A DNA stretch of 64,000 nucleotides from NCBI GenBank assembly GCA_027886185.1, contig WOAB01000041.1, positions 3,348,001-3,412,000 on the forward strand, written 5' to 3'. Positions 55,235 to 64,000 of the stretch are shown piece after piece. The notes below the pieces were generated by a model. That model made no database searches. It was not told the DNA's origin and saw only the letters and a list, made by a program, of their open reading frames with translations. The translations under genes and the position numbers were made by a program. Position 1 is the stretch's first letter; every line of letters begins with the position of its first letter. The stretch is from Rheum nobile. Lineage: Eukaryota > Streptophyta > Magnoliopsida > Caryophyllales > Polygonaceae.

Positions 55235-57739
55235 ATATATTAAAGCTCTCCCCTTTTGAGCTCTTAGAACGCTTCTGGACCCACCATTCTGATATGTCAT
55301 TTTCTCATTCGTTTTTTTAGTTTTTAATTTTTATTTCACTTTAAATAAAAATCTTTTATCAATTCAAAATTTAACCATATATCTAAATATATATGTATAG
55401 ATTTTTTTATTTCACTTTAAATAAAATTTTTAAATCAAATCAAAATTTATATAAAAATATATAGAAGTAGATACTTCCAAAACCAACTAAACTTTAACCT
55501 AACAAATAACATATTAAACAAAATTTAACCATATATCTTAATATTATGATAATATCTTAATCATTTCAAAATATATAGCTACGTATATGGGTAACAAATA
55601 GCTAAGCCAAACTAATTTATACATTTGAATGTCATTATCATACAATATTTTTCTATGTAGTATATTTTTTAGATTACTCATTAGTGTGACTATATATATG
55701 TTTGTTTATGTTTACAGATTTACAGTTGAGCGATGAACAATTGCAAAATTATACACTTGTTGAGATTGATAAATTGTTACGGCGTAATGGTAGTAGTCTT
55801 CATAGGTATCCGTCAATGCCTATTCCTGATGACATAATGATAGCTGAAGGTTTGAACAAGCTCATACAAAATGAACTGCGTTATGATAGAGAAGAGCTAC
55901 AACAAGAAAATATAAAGTTATTTCTACCTTCACCGATGAACAAAGAAGAGTATATGATGAAATCATGAATGATGTATCAAGAGGTCAAGGAGGTGTCTTC
56001 TTTTTATATGGATATGGTGGTACTGGTAAAACATTCATTTGTAGATCACTTTTTGCCGCAATACGATGTAAATGAGGTATTGTTCTTAGTGTTGCTTCAA
56101 GTGGAGTTGCTTCTCTTCTAATTCCAGGAGGAAGAACTGCTCATTCGAGGCTTGCTATACCAACTAATATATATGAGGACTCGATGTGTGAAATCAGACT
56201 AGGTACATTCGACCTAACCATGATCTTCTTAATGAAATATTTTGATGATATGATTCATATTTTAAAACCATATGCTGAGAATGATCCGGTTTTTTGTGTC
56301 CTCGATATGCTGAGTATGATTAGATTTATACAAATTTTAGCTAAGGCAAAACTTATAATTAACTTTTTGATGTCACAATTAATGATCTTTCAGGTACACC
56401 ATTGGCTGAACTTTTAGCTAAGACAAAGCTTATTATATGGGATGAATCTCCTATGACGAACAACTATTGTTTTGAGGCATTAAATCAGAGTTTGAGAGAT
56501 GTCCTTCGACACTCTAATCCATGCAGTTTACAACAACCATTTGGTGGTAAAGTGGTTGTGTTTGGTGGAGATTTTAGATAGATCTTACCCGTGATTTCAA
56601 AAGGTACAAGACAAGATATTGTTTCAGCCACCCTTAATTTGTCATACTTGTGGACGGATTGTAGAGTGCTTCGCTTGACAAAGAATATGAGGCTTCAGGG
56701 TGGGCATATAGAATCTGATTTACAACAACTAAAGGAATTTTCAAATTGGATTCTAAGTGTAAGAGATGGTACCATAGGAGAACCTAGTGATGGAGAAGCA
56801 AGCATAGAAATATCGAATGATTTGCTGATTAAAGAGACATCTGATCCGATTGCATCAATAATTGAAGCCATTTATCCTTCCATTGCCGATAGACTGTCAG
56901 ATGCAAAGTATTTTGAGGAAAGAACCATCCTTGCCCCTACACATGAAGTCGTAGAGAAAGTGAATGATTTATATAATGTCATTACTGCCAGGAGAAGAGA
57001 AGGTCTATTTCAACTCTGATAGTATATGCAAGATTGATGAAAACAACCATGGTGATGAAGATCTAAATTCAGTTGAGTATCTAAATTCTATCAGGCTATC
57101 TGGCATTCTGAATCATTGTTTTAAGCTTAAGGTGGGTGTACCTATGATGCTACTCCATAATATAGATCAATCTTCATGATTATGCAATGGCACTAGATTA
57201 GTGGTCACCAGGTTAATGACTCACACCATTGAGGCTGAGATAATTTCTGGTACAAACATTGGATTTAGGGTTATCATTCCTCGCTTGAAGCTCACTCTAT
57301 CAGATGTCACGTTGCCTTTTAAGTTGAGACACAGACAATTTCCTCTCATCGTTTGTTTTGCCATGACAATCAACAAAAGCCAAGGACAGTCTCTTTCTCG
57401 AGTTGGTTTGTTTCTTCCAAGACCAGTATTTACACACGACCAACTTTATGTTGCATTTTCAAGGGTCACAAGCAGAGACGGATTGACTGTTTTGATTTGT
57501 GATAAAAATAATTGTCCATGAAATAGGACAATGAATGTGGTGTATAAGGAGGTTTTTCATAATATGATGTAACAATACTCTACAATAGATTTGGTATTTG
57601 TTTGAGATCATTTGTTAGGTACATTAATATTTTATTATTGATTGTCAACAAGTTAAATGTTTTTTTAGGATTCAAAATATTTCAATTATATATATATATA
57701 TATTTTATTTCCCGTGCACAGCACGGGTCTTACACTAGT
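55235..57739 (+). mobile_element. Helitron with PIF1-type helicase remnants
   Basis: It starts immediately after the CTAGT of the preceding Helitron with ATATATTAAAGCTCTCCCC, matching the family 5' end. It finishes with the perfect 7-bp stem CCCGTGC-ACA-GCACGGG (57711-57727) followed by CTAGT (57735-57739). It carries helicase fragments but no recognisable HUH Rep domain, so it is an internally deleted autonomous element. Confidence 0.8.
55702..57521 (+). pseudogene. Helitron PIF1-like helicase (broken)
   Basis: Fragments in order: the pre-helicase segment 55702-55968, which ends in a changed frame; the Walker A region GGVFFLYGYGGTGKTFICRS near 56000-56050; a TGA near 56072; the SGVASLLIPGGRTAHS block; an unrelated or duplicated stretch at 56184-56400; Walker B IIWDESPM near 56432; GGDFR followed by TAG near 56579; then 56591-57019 and 56964-57179; and 57201-57521 with the C-terminal motifs FAMTINKSQGQSLSRVG and LYVAFSRVTS. 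Such helicases unwind DNA during rolling-circle transposition. Stops and frame changes rule out an intact enzyme here. Confidence 0.85.
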
Positions 57740-58112
57740 ATATGATAGATAACTCTCTTTTTCTTGCTTCGTACATAAAAAGTATATTGGTTCTGGTTTG
57801 GTCGAAAATAAAGTATAATTCTTGAAAAATTACTTTATGTGAAACTATATTATATGAATTGTACTTCATACAAATTGGAAAATTCTAATTGATTAAAATC
57901 GAAAGCTTGAGAAATATGGAAAAAAATCTTAACTACTAGATAATTCTAGGAATTCATGTATTTTATAGGAAATGAAAGTATATAATTAAAATATATGAGT
58001 TTTCCAACAAAAAATCAATCAAATCCATATATTTATCATTTCATGAAATCTTATAAAAAATTACTTACCTTATAGTTCCAACATAAAAAGCAGTTATAAC
58101 TCGTGATATTAA

Positions 58113-59247
58113 GACTCTGTTTGGCATATCGAGGTGAAACTAGAGCTGAATGAGTAGCTAAATCTGCAACTAGATTCATTAGCTTAATTTTTCTCTAAAA
58201 GCTAGTTGAATGTTCGGTATTACGAGCTGAATTTTAAAATAATAGCAATAAAATTGCAAAAAAGGGTATGCTAATGCATCTATATTTTGGCGCATATAAA
58301 AATAAGGTTATATTTTGATTCATGTGAGTACTTTTTAACCCTATATTTTATATTGTCGCCTCCTCATCTCTCACAAATCAACATCTTTACGGACGTCGAC
58401 GCTAGTATAGTTTCACTTTAATTCATCCATATGTATATGGCTAATTAAATCTAAATTTATCTACTTCTGGTTTCAATCTATTGCTCGTTTTCGATTTCAT
58501 GATAGCATGTTGGTCTATAAATTGAAGCTTTATAGATCAATGAATTATCAATTGTAATTAATACTAAGTTTTGATAAAAGTCTAATTGAGGAGATACGTA
58601 ATATTGATAAAACATTGTACATAATTCATGATACAATTGTTTATATAATTTCGTAATTATAATGACGAGCTATTTTATGTGTTCATTTAAGGGCACCAGT
58701 GGGTAAAAAAGTTACGAAGCTGGTTAAGCTTCCATAATGTTGGGGGAGTCACATTAAAAAAATCAACAAAATTAAGCTACATTCATCTACAATAAGCTTG
58801 TTAAGCTAGATGAATAATTTTTTGCCAAACACTCAATAAGAAGATGAAAAAAATAAGCTTTGTTAATGTGCAAAAATGCTTCGTCGAACGGAGCCTAACT
58901 AAGGTTCTGATCGCAAAGCTTTTTTATGATTAACGGAACTTGATTATTATTTAATCTAGTTAATGAGTACGTGTTCGCTAAAAAATATCAATCTAATTTA
59001 AAGAGTTTGGAGTAGATTAATGTAGATTAATTTTACCAATTTTTTAATGTGACCCCTCCAAAATAATTACAGCTTAACAAGCTTAATTTAACTTTTTTTC
59101 TCATTTCAGCTTGTAATACCGAACACCAATTAACTATATATTTAAAATAATTAAACTTATAAATCCAGCTTCACCTTCAACTAATCATTCATGTACTCAT
59201 TGTGCTCATATTTGAGCTCGATATAGCTCGATGTACCAAACAAATGC
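58113..59247. mobile_element. PIF/Harbinger-like element, possibly nested
   Basis: The left end GACTCTGTTTGGCATATCG matches the complement of the right end CGATGTACCAAACAAATGC (59229-59247), with TAA on both sides (58110-58112 and 59248-59250). Internal mirrored blocks GTTCGGTATTACGAGCTGAA (about 58213) and TTCAGCTTGTAATACCGAAC (about 59105) support pairing. A second possible right end, CGAACGGAGCC followed by TAA, lies at 58885-58898, suggesting one related element inside another. No transposase is present. Confidence 0.55.
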
Positions 59248-59826
59248 TAAATTAAAAATACTTGACTAGCGGCAGAAGACTTACAAATGTAAGCGTGTTA
59301 ACCGAATAACCAGTAGGCAGTAGACTTATATACCCTAATCTTTACAGAGGCCGAGCTAATTCAATATCGAGGGCGTTATATACACGCGGTTTTCGAACTT
59401 TTCGCACGCGGTTTGGTGCGCTAATGTTTGGCGTGTAGGTTTGATGCGCAAAATTTTGGCGTGTAGGGGGCAAAACAGTAAGAAGGGGGCAAAAGAGCAT
59501 AAAGCTCATGCGCCATAATATGGCGCATAGGGCGCTTCCTGTAGGCACGTAAATTGCACGCCAGATTATGGCATACAATTTGCGCCGTTTGAAAAAAGGA
59601 TTGTTGCCCATGAATCGTATGCGCCTTAATCTGGCGCATAGGCACACCTCTTGTTAGCGCGCAAACTGGCACGCTAGATTTTGGCGTGCACTATTTAGCC
59701 GTTTGAAAAAAACGACCGTTGGATGTGCCAAATTTTGGCGTGCCAAACAGAAAGATTTTCCAACGGCTAAATCTCACCTTATAAGTATCCGAATTCAACT
59801 CCATATCCAAAACACCCTTATCAAAA

Positions 59827-62775
59827 ATGTCTCATACTAGTTTAGATGATGATTTGCACTTGAGCGGAGACGATGAGGATTGTCAAGCTAGCGGAGAAGA
59901 GGACGATGGACACTCGAGCGGAGACGATGACGATTACGACTCGAGCGGAGAAGATGACGATGAGAACTCGAGCGACAATTTTGTGGTTAGTGTTTAATAT
60001 ATTGTAGGTGTAAGAAAAAAAGTTTTAAAGTAGGATATGTGCCTTTAGAAATTATAATCGAGATTTTCTAAATCATTCGTGATTATGCAAACATGTATAG
60101 GGGAGAGGCTTTGAAGATGTATTTCATACTAGCCTAATGTGGGATAGTCGCCAGGAATTGGCTGATTAGGCTAGGCAGAATGCAAAAGATTTGATGATTG
60201 TTCTAGTCACTCGTAACTCAAATGAGAGAATGATTAGTTTGACTTGTGAGCAGTACGGTAAATATAGATTGGGAAGGCCAAAAGTTAATGAAGAAGATCT
60301 GAAAAAGAGAGTTGAGATTATTCGTAAAACCAGATCGAAGAAGTGCAGATGCAAATTTGAGTTGTATGGGGTTCAGTTGAAGAAAAAGCCATGGTCGACT
60401 ACTCATAAATGGATCTTGAATGTGATAGAAGGTCGCCACAACCATGCGCTTTCTACTAGCTTCATTGGGCATCCATACATGGGTAGAATGACCCCTGATG
60501 AACAGCTCGTGGTTAAGAGCTTGGGTGAACATTTCATGGGGCCGAAAGGTATTGTTGCGTATTTGAGGTCTTTCTTTCCCGACAATGTAACATCCATGAA
60601 GCAGGTTGCAAACTATTTGCAAAAGATCCAGTACGAGGATCGTGGTGAATTGACGGTTACCCAGTGGACGCTAAATTTTTTGAAAGAAAATAACTACGTA
60701 GTTCGTCCTCTGAGGAAGAAGTCAACGCGTGAGGTGGATATCCTATTTTTTGCTCATTCGGACTCACAACACTTGTTGAAGATGTTCCCACATGTGATAG
60801 TTATCGACGCCACCTACAAGACAAATAGGTATGCATTACATTTTAATATAATAGTAGATTTATCTATGTACTTAATTTTGGTTCTTTATTATTAATGAAC
60901 AATATTTTATCTTTTGTACAGGTATGATATGCCATTGGTGGAAATTGTTGGTTTTACTTGCACTCACAAGACGTTCAACATTGCCTATGCATTTATTCGA
61001 GGGGAAAAGGTTATGCATTACAAGTTCTTCATGAAACATCTTCGGCAATTGTTTGAAGAGTTGAGAGTAATGCCTGCGGTTATAATGACTGATCGAGAAA
61101 AGTCCCTCATCAAAGCAATTCATATAGTCTTCGAAGGGAAAGTGCAACACCTTTTGTGCTGGGTGCATATTAAACACAACATCGAGGCATATGTCTCCCC
61201 AATCCTGAAAAACAGTGAGAAAGTGAAGAACTTTATGGACCAATGTTGGGGACTTTGGCGTTCAACCACTGAAGAAAGCTACAAAGAGAGGTTGGACAGT
61301 TTGAGAAAATCGTGGCATAATGGCCTCATTGGGTACGTTGAGAGGGAGTGGCTCATTCCATACAAGGAAAACATAGTAAGAGCATGGACGGATCATCATC
61401 TTCACTTCTTCACGCGGACTTCAAACGGGTATCCCTTAACCAATGTTTAGTTGATTAATATTGTGTCTCATTAAAGTGTTATAACACGAGTCCTTTTACC
61501 TATTTTGATAGGGTTGAGGGTATGTATAAGGTGTTGAAGGACATTTTGCGTTCTAGTAGAGGTGGCTTTAATAGAGTGTCCGTGAGGATCCACCATGCGG
61601 TCACAATTCAAATTGAGCAGGTGAGGGCGAGCATGGAGATGTTAAGGACGACACGACCAACGTTTTTTGATGAAAACGTTGCGCAGGAAGTAAGAATGGC
61701 ATTTGCAAGGTATTCTATAAAGTATCGGACAAGTGCTTCGATTTGTTGTTGGGCATGTATGATCAGATAGTGAAGGAGGAATATTCTGAAGATTGCACTG
61801 ATCAGTGGGTGCGAGATTGCTTTGGCCTACCGTGCGTCCACAGAGTTGCAAATGCCATCATTACGGGGACCCCAATCGTGCCGGATGAAGTACACGACTT
61901 CTGGAAGCAACTGGTATGGGAAGGGACTCCAACAATAAATGTGCCCACTCAGGACAATGTACGGATGCGCCATTCAGAGTTGAAGGTGCGTCACATGTAT
62001 GCGAGGTTGGAGAAAAAGGATTTGGGACGAGACACATTATACCAACTAGGTGAGTTGTATTATGACTTGGAGTTTCCGCATGAAAGTACATTGAAGGAGC
62101 CGACAAGGATCGTTGCAAAAGGAAGGCCAAAGGGTTCCACGAAGTATGACACCACGAGACAGCCGAGCTTGTTTGAGCACAGAAGGGACGAGTTGGAGGA
62201 GTATGCGAATGAGAAGGAGAAGGCGAAGGAGAAGACCAATGGGAGCCAAGGTAGAGGTCGGGGTCGCCCTAGAAAGGAACCAAGTGCAGCTTCGGCCGAC
62301 ATTGAGAGTCAATCCCAACCTGAATGGTCTAGGTCGTAGTTCGATGAACAACTCATGGTTCATATGGGGTGAACTTTGGGGTTAAGAATGTGGATTACTT
62401 TTGGTATCCGTACATTAAGAGGGCTAGAGATGTATGTCCAGATGGACACTGTGGGTACCAGACACTAGCTGTACTGTTGGGCATGGAAGAGCATGAGTAC
62501 GCAAAAGTTCGACATCAGCTGGTGGCAGAGTTATTTGACAACCCAGATGTATATATGCCAATACTTCCTAGACTACGGACGGGGTTGTCCTATGAGGATC
62601 TTATGTTTCAAGTGAACTATATCATCAGTCCTTGCTCCTTGGACTACTGGCTTGATATGCCCCTGATTGGTTTAGTGTTTGCCACCGCTTATCAAGTTGC
62701 GCTGGCCTTCTTGTCCTGGGATGGTCCGTGCTTGTGCTTACCAATGAAGAAGTCTGACACAAGCCGGAGCAACAG
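59827..62775 (+). pseudogene. MULE transposase-OTU fusion, second copy
   Basis: Exons: 59827-59985 (acidic Ser/Asp-rich repeats, start MSHTSLDDDLHLSGDDE), 60101-60829, 60922-61428, 61512-~62775. The order is the same as the first copy: KCRCKFELYG and GRHNHALS DNA-binding motifs; VIVIDATYKTNR and IMTDREKSLI catalytic Asp blocks; SWIM pattern CTDQWVRDCFGLPCVH; Lys-rich linker with a GRGRGRPRKE AT-hook-like motif; OTU Cys motif VCPDGHCGYQT. Lesions: TAG at 60167-60169 where Trp is expected, a frameshift near 61710, TAG at 62337-62339 and a 1-base loss near 62367. The OTU catalytic His region is missing because the gene is cut off at the deletion junction. Confidence 0.85.
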
Positions 62776-64000
62776 CCGGCTCGACATCAGTTAGCTCACA
62801 TATCGCGAAGGCGATATGGGTCGGGTATCCAACAAGGAGGGTAGGTCTTCGTGGCCCTCCCGACATCCACGGAGCGGTGCCTAAAATGGGACCAGGACAT
62901 GCTGCAATATCTGGTGCAACAGCTGGTGCGGTCTCCGGTATGGGAGCGGGATTCGAAACCGACTCTACAACGGGAGGGGGAGAGGCAACTGGGGGTGCGT
63001 CATCCCTCCCCAAATCCTCGGCCATCAAAATAGGATCATTCTCGGCCGTCAAAATAGGATCGAAAGACTCCACATAATCCCGATCCATGTCCTCCTCCTC
63101 ATCATCCGACGGGGAACGAGTAGTCGTGACATGGACGTCCTCCATAACCACATCATCGTGGGCGGGTGGTGAGGACGGCTGTGCGGCGTCTAAAATCTCG
63201 CTACTAACGAGTGTCGCGCGCTGACGTGCCGACTCGGTCACACCACGTCTCCGCCTCGAATGTCGCTTCGGCGTCGGATGTCTCACCGACAACGAAGAAA
63301 AAAGAAATCTCGTACAACCTAAAATTAAATATTATTAAAATACATTACATTACATTCATTTATTAATTTCCTAATAACAATTTTTATTACGTTTAATTTC
63401 ATTCAAATAACTATTTGTTATTTGAAATTGTTATTAAATTCTAATATATGCCATTTAATTCAAATTTCATTCAAATAACTATTTTTTCTATAATTTATTC
63501 TAATTTATACACTTTTATTATAATTTATGCCATTTAATTTCGTATATAATTTATTCTAGTTATGCATTTTTTAGTAATTTCTAATTTGTTCTAATTTAAT
63601 CTAATTTGTTTAAATTTGTTCTAGTTTATTCTAATTTATTATATTTATAATTTATTCTAATTTATTCTAATTTGTTCTATTTTGTTCTATTTATTATATT
63701 TATTCTAATTTATTCTAATTTGCTCTAATTTATTCTAGTTTGTTCTAATTTGTTTTATTTTATACAAATTAGTTCTAATTTGTTCTATTTTTTTAGAATT
63801 CGTTCTAATTCATCTAATTTCTCAACCAAATCAAATTTCTAAACTAATTACAAATCTAAATATAAACTACAAGTGTGCATTATTAAATAAAAAAAATAGA
63901 ATTAGAAAATTACATACCGTTTGGCTTCCCCACCTACGCATAACCGGTGGCGTCTCAAGATCCTCCGCTTCCGCTCCCGGTGCAGTACTCGTGGTGTCGT
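62760..64000 (-). pseudogene. PMD gene 5' part, second copy (truncated)
   Basis: Exon 1 occupies 63918 to beyond the right edge (ending with a CGGTATGT donor). Exon 2 runs from 63318 to about 62765. Matches to the first copy: RRRGVTESARQRATLVSSEI, DYVESFDPIL and an APWMSGGPRRPTLLVGYPTH block. The PMD core itself is absent because exon 2 runs into the OTU gene at the deletion junction. The AT-rich intron 63319-63917 is full of TTTGTTCTAATTTATTCTA repeats. Confidence 0.75.
63340..63830. repeat. Degenerate TTTATTCTAATT simple repeat
   Basis: Irregular units of TTTGTTCTAATTTATTCTA fill most of the PMD intron of the second element, with slippage-like length variation. Confidence 0.7.

Larger units (their letters stand above)
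59340..64000. mobile_element. Second, deleted MULE relative (runs off right edge)
   Basis: The layout matches the element at 36029: a left sub-terminal region rich in short palindromes (TGCGCCATAATATGGCGCA at about 59509 and GGCGTGTA words from 59430 to 59760), a transposase-OTU gene on the plus strand, and a PMD gene on the minus strand. The GRF/B3 pair and most of the PMD gene are missing because of a deletion near 62755. The left terminus is approximate; the right terminus is outside the window. Confidence 0.7.

Overview
This is nuclear DNA of a flowering plant, most likely a eudicot. The genes have many introns with GT/AG borders, intergenic DNA is AT-rich, and plant transposons of many classes are stacked on one another. 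No CRISPR array, rRNA gene or prokaryotic operon is visible. A Lamiales-like asterid is only a guess. All exon models come from reading the sequence by eye, checking splice borders and reading-frame phase.

Ordinary genes. Three host genes can be assembled completely. The first is a minus-strand SET-domain lysine methyltransferase of the Rubisco-LSMT family (4288-10251, 16 exons, 522 aa). The second is cytosolic ribosomal protein eS8/RPS8 (19991-21714, 5 coding exons, 219 aa), with site II elements and a telo-box in its promoter. The third is a minus-strand UDP-galactose/UDP-glucose transporter of the AtUTr2 type (50522-52653, 6 exons, 363 aa). A stretch at 14887-16800 has several exon-like minus-strand segments that I cannot join or name.

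Mobile DNA. 1-4287 carries an inverted/tandem repeat and two hAT-type non-autonomous elements with perfect 8-bp target duplications. 10.4-14.3 kb and 33.4-34.0 kb hold arrays rich in GTGCAC/ATGCAC words. 22.4-29.5 kb is a MITE and Helitron graveyard. 29.6-32.8 kb is a decayed LINE (RT, zf-RVT, RNase H). 34.6-35.6 kb is a hAT element with a second TIR element nested inside it. 53.3 kb has a tRNA-derived SINE. 54.2-57.7 kb has two head-to-tail Helitrons, the second with a broken PIF1-type helicase. 58.1-59.2 kb is a PIF/Harbinger-like element.

The most interesting object is about 14 kb long (about 36.03-49.98 kb): a Mutator-like element with long terminal inverted repeats carrying a multi-gene cargo. 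From left to right it has (1) a MULE transposase fused to an OTU cysteine protease domain; (2) a head-to-head pair, a GRF zinc-finger gene (minus) and a B3-domain gene (plus), driven by an inverted-duplicated bidirectional promoter; (3) two tandem-repeat blocks; and (4) a minus-strand plant-mobile-domain (PMD) gene whose last exon is split by a 2.8-kb solo LTR. A short palindrome family, ACACGCTTA-n3-TAAGCGTGT, recurs in both termini, in the shared promoter and downstream of the PMD gene.

A second, diverged relative begins near 59.34 kb and runs off the right edge. Its transposase-OTU gene has stops and frameshifts, and an internal deletion near 62.755 kb fuses the OTU region directly to the PMD gene, removing the GRF/B3 pair. 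Both transposase genes look inactive as read here. The GRF and B3 frames and most of the PMD frame of the first element are intact.
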